Of a DNA stretch of 9,476 bases, positions 1 through 4,471 are shown one piece after another. The notes below the pieces were generated by a model. It did not search any database. It saw only the letters and a program-made list of their open reading frames with translations, and was not told the DNA's origin. The stretch is from Ferrovibrio sp964429465 (lineage in GTDB: Bacteria > Pseudomonadota > Alphaproteobacteria > Ferrovibrionales > Ferrovibrionaceae). The stretch spans positions 1 to 9,476 of the forward strand of contig CAYSCA010000127.1 in assembly GCA_964429465.1 (NCBI GenBank), in the 5' to 3' direction. Each line of letters starts with the position of its first letter. The first letter of the stretch is position 1. Position numbers and translations under genes: made by a program.

Positions 1-75
1 TGGAGCGGGCGATGAGATTCGAACTCACGACCCCAACCTTGGCAAGGTTGTGCTCTACCCCTGAGCTACGCCCGC
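1..75 (-). tRNA. tRNA-Gly (anticodon GCC)
   Basis: Read on the minus strand this is a complete cloverleaf. The 7-bp acceptor stem GCGGGCG (75–69) pairs with CGCCCGC (11–5), followed by discriminator U (position 4) and an encoded CCA (3–1). The anticodon stem-loop is centred on GCC at 43–41, and the T arm contains the standard GTTCGAATC. GCC decodes GGC and GGU glycine codons. The gene is complete and touches the window edge with its last base. Confidence is high because stems, invariant loop bases and CCA are all visible. Confidence 0.97.
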
Positions 76-139
76 TCAACAGATCCGGGCGGCCCCGAGG
101 GAGCGCCGGGCAACCGGAGGGGCCCGGTTGCAGGCGCGC

Positions 140-167
140 AATATACCCAGACGTTTTGCCGATGCAA
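140..167 (-). promoter_or_regulatory. probable promoter of tRNA-Gly
   Basis: On the minus strand TTGCAT (167–162) and TATATT (145–140) are separated by 16 bp, a good sigma-70-type match. Transcription would start near 133 and give a leader of about 58 nt before the mature tRNA 5' end at 75. That leader contains an 8-bp inverted repeat (110–117 with 124–131) that could form a hairpin removed during 5' processing. The promoter is assigned by motif and position only. Confidence 0.45.
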
Positions 168-250
168 GCGTCTCGTGCAACAAAATGGCCGCGCCCAGAT
201 GTCGCAAGCCGTTTTGCCGCTTAACGAATTCTGAACGCGGCGGGAAGGGC

Positions 251-279
251 TTGCGCAGCCTCGGCGGCTCCTGTATCTG
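251..279 (+). promoter_or_regulatory. probable promoter of tRNA-Glu
   Basis: TTGCGC (251–256) and TATCTG (274–279) are separated by 17 bp. Transcription would start near 286, about 29 nt before the mature tRNA 5' end at 315. The location in the short gap between two divergently transcribed tRNA genes supports it. The -10 element is only a moderate match. Confidence 0.45.
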
Positions 280-314
280 GTGCGCCTCGCGGCGCCGCAC
301 CGGCGCTGCCATGG

Positions 315-390
315 GTCCCCATCGTCTAGAGGCCCAGGACGGCGCCCTCTCACGGCGCAAACCGGGGTTCGAATCCCCGTGGGGACGCCA
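315..390 (+). tRNA. tRNA-Glu (anticodon CTC)
   Basis: This is a complete tRNA. The acceptor stem GTCCCCA (315–321) pairs with TGGGGAC (380–386), followed by discriminator G and an encoded CCA (388–390). The 5-bp anticodon stem GCGCC/GGCGC encloses loop CTCTCAC with anticodon CTC at 349–351, and the T arm carries GGTTCGAATCC. It decodes GAG glutamate codons. The 3' end (T arm plus acceptor) is repeated at 2713–2737, marking this gene as the integration site of the small element that follows. The tRNA copy is intact, so insertion did not destroy it. No terminator is visible directly downstream, so read-through would run antisense into the hipBA operon. Confidence 0.97.
366..390 (+). repeat. attachment-site copy inside tRNA-Glu (left end of element)
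   Basis: The core at 374–390, TCCCCGTGGGGACGCCA, matches 2721–2737 at 16 of 17 positions; the difference is T380 against C2727. Extending left into the T loop, 366–390 matches 2713–2737 at 21 of 25 positions without gaps. A repeat of the tRNA 3' end at the far side of a foreign-looking block is the classical signature of tyrosine-integrase insertion at a tRNA gene. The site-specific mechanism is inferred, as no integrase is present. Confidence 0.75.
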
Positions 391-397
391 AACTCGA

Positions 398-709
398 CTA
401 ACGAATTGGAACAGTTGGTAAAGCGGTAAAAAGGCTGCGCCACTTGTTGGAAAGTTGGTCTTGTTCGAAAGTTGGTCGAAATTCTATGACCGGCTGTCCT
501 TGCCGATCCACCTGTTCCAGGGTGAGGCCATGGATCGCTTCCGCCATCGGGTCCCATTGATACCCTGGCGATTGCCATTCGTCGGCACGCGCAATGAGCA
601 TCGACCGTGCTTCGACATGTGCATTCTCCGCCCACGCCCAGCCAACCTCGATCGGGTAGCCATCGCGCAGGGCGGAGGCCTCGAAGTCAACGAATACGAG
701 GCGCCTCAC
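398..709 (-). pseudogene. 3'-5' exonuclease (DEDDh, DNA pol III epsilon-like), C-terminally truncated
   Basis: Translation from GTG at 709 gives 103 aa. The N-terminal part fits the RNase T/epsilon-type exonuclease fold: a beta strand leads into VDFE with metal ligands D8 and E10 (ExoI motif), then YPIEVGWAW at 18–26 and AIHGLTLEQV at about 57–66. The family-like sequence stops near residue 76. The tail is encoded by the tandem repeats at 444–477 and does not look like exonuclease, and the ExoII and ExoIII motifs with the remaining Asp/His residues are missing. The product should therefore lack nuclease activity. The GTG start overlaps the hipA stop (GTGA), so the gene was the third cistron of the hipBA operon. 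The break lies beside the tRNA-Glu attachment site. Start choice: the frame opens at this GTG, and the overlap with hipA supports it. Confidence 0.7.
444..477 (+). repeat. two tandem 17-bp direct repeats beside the tRNA-Glu attachment site
   Basis: TTGTTGGAAAGTTGGTC (444–460) is followed immediately by TTGTTCGAAAGTTGGTC (461–477), 16 of 17 bases identical. A looser relative (TTGGAACAGTTGGT, about 406–419) lies closer to the tRNA, and the heptamer GTTGGTC recurs at 2714–2720 against the right attachment core. Short direct repeats close to a core site are what arm-type binding sites of tyrosine integrases look like; that role is inferred. Confidence 0.6.
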
Positions 710-2007
710 GGCTCATCCTGGCCGATCGGGTCGAGCTTCCAGAGTCGGAGCTGATCAGCACAGCGCGCCGCGACTCCGTCGAGAACCTTGTTCAGGATTG
801 GCGCCTTCAGGCCAGCCAGGTGGCATCGTCTCACGACGGCGGCCATTGCGTCTGGCAGCTGGTGTGCCATCTCCCACAGCGCGTCAACAAGCCGATCCTC
901 GTCTGTGCGGAGCTTCTTGGCGAGTTGGCGCCAGTGTCGAAGCGCAACGTCTCCGTATTCCCGCTTGTCGGTGATCCGCATCGGCATTCTGGGATTCCTC
1001 CCGTCGTGATACGGCAGAAAGCTCGCGATGTCATAGAGCGGCGCCAAGCGGAATCCGTGCTCGCCGTGGAGGATTGAGTAGTTCTTGGCGTGCGCGTCCG
1101 TGCCTTCGATCAGGAAATTGAAGATTATCGCCTTGATGAACGCCAGCCGATCGTCCTGGGCCCGGCGGCTGCCGATTAGCACGCTGTCGATCTGCGCGAT
1201 GCCGGGACCGCCATCAGACTCATATTTCTGCCCCGGGTGCAGACCAAGTGCCTGGCACATGTCCTCCTGATGCACCCGAAGCACGGAATCACCATCGAAG
1301 ACACGATCATATCGCTCGACGACGATGACGACATGCTCGCCAAAATGGGCAATCTCGCTGTACGTCGTCGTCAGGCCCATTTCGGCCGCGGTCTCAAGGC
1401 ACAGATGCTCGTTCTCGACCAGGCCCTCGAGGTTCGCGGCCGCTGGCTTGAAGATATGCGTCGACGGCACGCTACCCCATGGTTGGAACCATCGATCGTC
1501 TTTGTTCAGCAGTGCGATCTTTGGCTGAGCTCCTGGAAGGCTGAACGCGCCAGGGTGTTCGCCTGACCCCGGAACGCTGCCAGTGGTGATGACATGTCTC
1601 AGATTCTGCGCAATCTGCTCCTCGGTAAGCGGATCCGCGCCGCCATCACGCACGATCTGATCAACATCTTCAGGCGCCACGATCTGAAGGGCGCCCGCAC
1701 AGTCGGCACCAACCTTGCGGATCAACTGCATAACACTGTTCGGAGAGCAAGGGCCGCCAAAATTTGGGTCCCTTGCGATCGCTTCAAGGCGGCGCGGATT
1801 ATCCGGCAGCAGGCCCCAGAGGAAGTTTTCGACTATTCTACGCTGTGCACGGCCGCGCCTGCCCGGCCCCGCCATTCCGAACCGGGGAAGCGAGATGGAT
1901 ACTGGGATCGCGACGTCGTAGCCGTCGGCGTACTCGAAAAAGATGCCCGCTTCGTCCTGGATGAAGTTGCCGGCATGGACGCCATGCAAATAGGCCTGCA
2001 GGATCAT
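706..2007 (-). CDS. hipA: HipA-family serine/threonine kinase toxin
   Basis: The 433-aa product matches a full-length HipA kinase (E. coli HipA is about 440 aa). Visible motifs are the autophosphorylation/P-loop-like segment FSLPGAQPKIAL at 155–166 (Ser156 equivalent to E. coli Ser150), the ATP-contacting Lys187 in IFKP, ERYDR at 231–235, HQED at 246–249, the catalytic segment GTDAHAKN at 302–309 (Asp304, Asn309) and the metal-binding YD at 325–326. All key residues are intact, so activity is expected. E. coli HipA phosphorylates glutamyl-tRNA synthetase and induces dormancy; other HipA relatives use other synthetases, so the target here is unknown. Its ATG overlaps the hipB stop (ATGA), giving translational coupling to the antitoxin, and its own stop overlaps the GTG start of the exonuclease remnant. 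The operon is probably repressed by HipB, with or without HipA, at the operators at 2308–2398. Confidence 0.93.
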   Translation of the reverse strand: MILQAYLHGVHAGNFIQDEAGIFFEYADGYDVAIPVSISLPRFGMAGPGRRGRAQRRIVENFLWGLLPDNPRRLEAIARDPNFGGPCSPNSVMQLIRKVGADCAGALQIVAPEDVDQIVRDGGADPLTEEQIAQNLRHVITTGSVPGSGEHPGAFSLPGAQPKIALLNKDDRWFQPWGSVPSTHIFKPAAANLEGLVENEHLCLETAAEMGLTTTYSEIAHFGEHVVIVVERYDRVFDGDSVLRVHQEDMCQALGLHPGQKYESDGGPGIAQIDSVLIGSRRAQDDRLAFIKAIIFNFLIEGTDAHAKNYSILHGEHGFRLAPLYDIASFLPYHDGRNPRMPMRITDKREYGDVALRHWRQLAKKLRTDEDRLVDALWEMAHQLPDAMAAVVRRCHLAGLKAPILNKVLDGVAARCADQLRLWKLDPIGQDEP

Positions 2008-2297
2008 TTCGGTCGCCGGAAGCGAGCAATATGTTCGTCGATGTCGACCATCGGGCGGGAGGGCGGGCGGAGATCCCGATCGGTCCGCATCATGTGCTCG
2101 TCAGTCATCAACCTGACATCGAGCACATTGAGGATTGCGAATAGGGTGCCGACACGGGGGTCGGCGTTTCCATTCTCGATGTCGGAAATCGTCGCCTGGC
2201 GGACACCGACCCGGCGAGCGAGGTCGGCCTGAGTCATGTTGCGCTGTTGCCGCTTGGCCGCGATTAAGTCGCCTATGTCTTTGATAGATCTAAGCAT
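2004..2297 (-). CDS. hipB: HipB-family antitoxin, Xre-type HTH repressor
   Basis: The 97-aa protein has a classic Xre/Cro HTH domain at about 8–62, with the recognition region MTQADLARRVGVRQATISDI at 21–40 followed by ENG. It is the cognate antitoxin and DNA-binding autorepressor for the overlapping hipA gene. The length is close to that of E. coli HipB (88 aa); the C-terminal tail (about 65–97) is charged and likely flexible, as in HipB proteins degraded by Lon. ATG 2297 was chosen because the next in-frame Met (residue 21) lies inside the HTH. There is no Shine–Dalgarno sequence before it, and the predicted -10 element ends only 6 nt upstream, so the message may be leaderless. Gene order antitoxin–toxin and the ATGA overlap are typical of hipBA modules. 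Confidence 0.92.
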   Translation of the reverse strand: MLRSIKDIGDLIAAKRQQRNMTQADLARRVGVRQATISDIENGNADPRVGTLFAILNVLDVRLMTDEHMMRTDRDLRPPSRPMVDIDEHIARFRRPK

Positions 2298-2303
2298 AGA
2301 GCA

Positions 2304-2331
2304 AACATATACGGTTTGCCGTATAAGTCAA
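2304..2331 (-). promoter_or_regulatory. hipBA promoter
   Basis: On the minus strand, -35 TTGACT (2331–2326) and -10 TATGTT (2309–2304) are separated by 16 bp. Operator O1 (2308–2325) fills the spacer, so a bound repressor would block RNA polymerase directly. The predicted start point falls at or next to the hipB ATG (2297). Confidence 0.6.
2308..2325. promoter_or_regulatory. HipB operator O1
   Basis: This is a perfect inverted repeat, TATACGG-TTTG-CCGTATA, with 7-bp arms and a 4-bp centre. It occupies the spacer between the -35 and -10 elements of the hipBA promoter. It is the best of four related sites and defines the consensus. HipB binding is inferred from position and from E. coli, where HipB also binds four sites upstream of hipB, although with a different sequence. 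Confidence 0.75.
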
Positions 2332-2336
2332 CGTGC

Positions 2337-2352
2337 ATACGCTTGACCGTAT
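2337..2352. promoter_or_regulatory. HipB operator O2
   Basis: ATACGC-TTGA-CCGTAT is the same inverted repeat with one arm mismatch. Its centre lies 28 bp from O1 and 18 bp from O3, and it lies just upstream of the -35 element. Confidence 0.6.
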
Positions 2353-2353
2353 T

Positions 2354-2371
2354 TATGCGGTTTTCCGTATA
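2354..2371. promoter_or_regulatory. HipB operator O3
   Basis: TATGCGG-TTTT-CCGTATA has 7-bp arms with one mismatch. It is one base from O2, so adjacent repressor dimers could contact each other. Confidence 0.65.
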
Positions 2372-2382
2372 CTTGGTCGGAA

Positions 2383-2398
2383 ATACGGTATTCCGTAT
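2383..2398. promoter_or_regulatory. HipB operator O4
   Basis: ATACGG-TATT-CCGTAT is a perfect inverted repeat with 6-bp arms. Its centre is 28 bp from O3, repeating the O1–O2 spacing. It lies in the spacer of a possible plus-strand promoter (TTGGTC 2373–2378, 17 bp, TATAAG 2396–2401). Confidence 0.7.
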
Positions 2399-2400
2399 AA

Positions 2401-2712
2401 GTCACTCCCGAAATGCGTCGCTCCGGCATAGTCGTCATTTTGCTGCTGCAGCGCAGCATAGCCGCTGCTTAGGGCTCCAGATCGTTCATTTTTTGCGCTG
2501 CGCTGCTTGCGGCGGCATCTCGGCTACTACCCCAGCCGGCAGCCATGGAAACGCTCCCACGGGCCTGGAAAACAGCCTCTGATTCGATGCCAGTATTTTG
2601 CCAGCGCGCCGGAATTGCGGTACACAAATTTCCACCCACTGATACACAGAGGCTAATCAGCGGTCGAGTAAGTAACTGGAATTTATGGCATGATTGCGTT
2701 GTGAAGAGTGCA
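2401..2712. other. gene-poor stretch between hipB operators and right attachment copy
   Basis: No protein family can be recognised in any frame of these roughly 310 bases. The open frames present are short, without ribosome binding sites, and unlike known proteins. A GCAGCG…CGCTGC inverted repeat and GC-rich CTG/CAG-like runs occur at about 2440–2520, without a terminator-like T run. The likeliest reading is leftover DNA from genes deleted from the element, such as its integrase. Confidence 0.5.
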
Positions 2713-2737
2713 GGTTGGTCTCCCCGCGGGGACGCCA
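2713..2737 (+). repeat. attachment-site copy at the right end of the element
   Basis: 2721–2737 (TCCCCGCGGGGACGCCA) repeats the last 17 bases of tRNA-Glu with one change. The alignment extends without gaps to 2713, including the GGTT of the T loop. The C at 2727 makes TCCCCGCGGGGA a perfect 12-bp palindrome here. The rest of a tRNA is absent upstream, so this is not a second gene. Confidence 0.75.
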
Positions 2738-2789
2738 CTTTCCTGACATCGCGGCGAGAACGTCGGCCCGGGGCGTGCCGGCGGGTGTT

Positions 2790-3581
2790 ATGCATCCGAT
2801 GTCGCCCGAAATCCTGATCTTCGGCACGGCTGCCGCGGCGGCCATCGCTTCGCCGCTGGGCGGGTTGATCGCGCTGTGGTGCCGGCCGACGACCCTGTTC
2901 ATGTCACTGGCCCTGGGCTTCGCCAGCGGGGTGCTGCTGGCCACGATCAGCCTCGAGATGCTGCCGCAGGCGCTCGGGATGAGCTCGGTCGCGGTGGCGT
3001 CGGCCGGATTCCTCGCCGGCTTCGGCGCCGTCTATGCCTTCGACCTGTTCATCCATCGCGGCCGGCTGGCTGGCGAGAAGGCCGAGCAGCGCGAGGCCGT
3101 CGCGCGCTTCCGCCGCCGCCATCGCCCGCGCGGCGACGGGATCACCGTGCTGGCCGGCGGCACCAGCACGGAAGAGCTGATCGAGGGCCTGAGCATCGGC
3201 GTCGGCGCCGCGATCCAGCCCGATCTCGGGCTGATCGTCGCTTTCGCCATCGTCATCGACAACCTGACCGAGGCGCTCAGCATCGGGGAGCTGATCCGCA
3301 GCCAGGCGAAGGGCGGGCGCGGCACGGCCTGGCGCGTGCTGCGCTGGACCGGGCTGATCGGCGTGGCGCTGTTCGGCTCGGCGCTGGCCGGCTGGTTCTT
3401 CCTGCGCGGCCTGCCCGAACCGCTGCTCGGCTTCCTGTTCGCGCTGGGCGGCGGCGGGATGTTCTACCTGGTGGTGACCGACCTGCTGCCGGAAGCCGAA
3501 CAGCGCCAGTACCAGCAATCCTCAGCGCTGGCGATGGCGGCGGGCTTCACCGCCATTTTCATCACCGGCCATCTCGGCTGA
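2790..3581 (+). CDS. ZIP-family-like divalent metal transporter with altered metal-site motifs
   Basis: This 263-aa protein is highly hydrophobic, with about seven or eight membrane segments (roughly 8–30, 36–57, 66–86, 118–140, 146–166, 184–206, 209–231, 243–262) and a basic loop at about 88–115. Length, topology and pattern fit ZIP/ZupT permeases. The two ZIP signatures of TM4 and TM5, normally HNxPEG, read EELIEG (128–133) and DNLTEA (157–162): the central Glu residues stay, while the His and Pro are lost. LEMLPQ (55–60) and TDLLPEA (230–236) resemble other ZIP helix ends. Zinc or another divalent ion is likely but unproven. ATG 2790 was chosen because GGCGGG lies just upstream and the hydrophobic domain starts soon after; ATG 2799 is also possible. 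A longer in-frame start at 2694 would run through the attachment repeat and is unlikely. No promoter is evident in the 52 bases between repeat and start. Confidence 0.75.
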   Translation: MHPMSPEILIFGTAAAAAIASPLGGLIALWCRPTTLFMSLALGFASGVLLATISLEMLPQALGMSSVAVASAGFLAGFGAVYAFDLFIHRGRLAGEKAEQREAVARFRRRHRPRGDGITVLAGGTSTEELIEGLSIGVGAAIQPDLGLIVAFAIVIDNLTEALSIGELIRSQAKGGRGTAWRVLRWTGLIGVALFGSALAGWFFLRGLPEPLLGFLFALGGGGMFYLVVTDLLPEAEQRQYQQSSALAMAAGFTAIFITGHLG

Positions 3582-3589
3582 GCGCTCAG
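3578..3589. repeat. 12-bp perfect palindrome holding both convergent stop codons
   Basis: CTGAGCGCTCAG is a perfect palindrome. Its left half contains the TGA of the transporter gene (3579–3581) and its right half, on the minus strand, the TGA of the Lrp-type gene (3588–3586). There is no loop or T run, so it is not a standard terminator, and no other terminator is visible between the two convergent genes. Confidence 0.7.
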
Positions 3590-4083
3590 TCGGCCGCATC
3601 CTGCTCGGCCGGCATGTCGACCGGCACGCCCGGCTCGTTCTTCGAGCTGCGGATGGTCAGCGCGGTCTTCACATGGGCGACATTGGCCAGGGCGGTCAGC
3701 TCCCGGGTCAGGAAGGTCTGGTAGGCATCCCAGTCGCGGGCGACGATCTTCAGGATGAAATCGTTCTCGCCGGCCAGCATGTAGCATTCGCGCACCTGCG
3801 GCCAGCCGGCGACGGTCTGCTCGAAGGCGACCAGGTCGTGCTCGGCCTGACTGTTCAGGCCGACCATGGCGAAGACGGTCACGCCGTAGCCGAGCAACTG
3901 CGGGTTGAGGTCGGCATGATAGCCCTTGATGTAGCCGGCCTCCTCCAGCGCGCGCACCCGGCGCAGGCAGGGCGGGGCCGAGATGCCGACCCGCTGGGCC
4001 AGATCGACATTGGTCATCCGGCCATCGGCCTGAAGGTCGGCAAGAATCTTGCGATCGATGAGGTCGAGTTTCACGCGTTGCAT
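3586..4083 (-). CDS. Lrp/AsnC-family transcriptional regulator
   Basis: The 165-aa product has the two-domain Lrp layout. An N-terminal winged HTH at about 5–56 begins LDLIDRKILADLQADGR and contains NVDLAQRVGISAPPCLRRVR. A C-terminal RAM ligand-binding/oligomerisation domain at about 66–145 includes the GENDFILKI strand near 105–113. Such proteins form dimers to octamers or larger and sense amino acids, most often Leu, Asn or Ala; the ligand here cannot be read off. The length matches Lrp (164 aa in E. coli). The last 20 residues are a low-complexity acidic tail. ATG 4083 was chosen because the family domain starts right there; the frame stays open far upstream but that part has no protein-like features. 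It is divergent from trxB and convergent with the transporter gene. An AT-rich palindrome over its -10 box suggests autoregulation. Confidence 0.92.
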   Translation of the reverse strand: MQRVKLDLIDRKILADLQADGRMTNVDLAQRVGISAPPCLRRVRALEEAGYIKGYHADLNPQLLGYGVTVFAMVGLNSQAEHDLVAFEQTVAGWPQVRECYMLAGENDFILKIVARDWDAYQTFLTRELTALANVAHVKTALTIRSSKNEPGVPVDMPAEQDAAD

Positions 4084-4114
4084 GGAAATTTTCTCAGCGG
4101 GGTGTGTTTGCGCA

Positions 4115-4125
4115 ATAATATTATA
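4115..4125 (-). promoter_or_regulatory. -10 box and AT-rich palindrome upstream of the Lrp-type gene
   Basis: On the minus strand TATAAT (4125–4120) is a perfect -10 box; transcription would start near 4113, about 30 nt before the ATG. It overlaps the 10-bp palindrome ATAATATTAT (4115–4124) in otherwise GC-rich DNA. AT-rich palindromes are typical Lrp-family targets and Lrp-type genes are often autoregulated, so this may be an operator. No good -35 element is seen. Confidence 0.45.
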
Positions 4126-4399
4126 CGCCAGCCCGGAATTCCAAGGGGCAGGCGGGAATTGTTTGGCGGGAAGCCCTGCCGGAGTCCCTCCCGGTGTCGC
4201 TGCCTGGGGCCGGGACGGGAGCGCCCGAGAGCCGCTCTGGCCGCGCCTGTTTATACCCGCATGCAGCCCCGCGTCGCGCGGCGCCCTATATGAGCCGCGG
4301 CATGTCGCCCGAGTCGCCGCGCCGGCAAAGCGAAACGCCGCGCCGGGCCCGTCGGCGGCGTCCGGAAAGCCGCGATTTCCGCAGCCCGGGACCATGCCT

Positions 4400-4427
4400 T
4401 TGCACAGCGGAAAGCCGCTGTCATAAT
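4400..4427 (+). promoter_or_regulatory. probable trxB promoter with embedded inverted repeat
   Basis: TTGCAC (4400–4405) and CATAAT (4422–4427) are separated by 16 bp. The spacer and last -35 base form the perfect inverted repeat CAGCGG-AAAG-CCGCTG (4405–4420), a possible operator for a repressor, or a hairpin. Transcription would start near 4434, giving a leader of about 38 nt. The identity of any regulator is unknown. Confidence 0.5.
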
Positions 4428-4471
4428 TCGCAACCACTCTCATGCCGCGCAAGGCGCCGGAGCATCGTTTA

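Larger units (their letters stand above)
391..2737. mobile_element. small tRNA-Glu-integrated element carrying hipBA
   Basis: This 2.35-kb block lies between the 3' end of tRNA-Glu and a 16/17 copy of that end. It is visibly less GC-rich than the DNA on either side, most clearly in 391–480 and 2298–2400. It carries hipB, hipA and a truncated exonuclease gene on the minus strand, and a stretch at 2401–2712 without recognisable genes. No integrase, excisionase or mobilisation gene is seen. Either the element has lost its recombination genes by internal deletion, or it relied on an integrase supplied in trans. The cut-off exonuclease gene beside the tRNA and a possible divergent promoter facing the empty stretch both favour deletion. 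Confidence 0.65.
4084..4471. other. divergent regulatory region between Lrp gene and trxB
   Basis: This 388-bp intergenic stretch contains no recognisable gene. It holds candidate promoters for the Lrp-type gene near its left end and for trxB near its right end, and an 11-bp direct repeat CGGAAAGCCGC at 4363–4373 and 4408–4418. The middle (about 4150–4350) is GC-rich, and I see no further structure there that I can assign. Its length for a two-promoter region is generous. Confidence 0.5.

Noticed and set aside
2713..2737. Second tRNA gene at the right attachment copy
   Set aside because: Only the T-arm edge and acceptor 3' half are present; no D arm, anticodon arm or 5' acceptor strand lies upstream.
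2694..2789. Longer start for the ZIP-like transporter
   Set aside because: It would translate through the attachment repeat at 2721–2737 and add a charged, Cys/Arg-rich leader. GGCGGG before 2790 and the start of the hydrophobic domain favour the later start.
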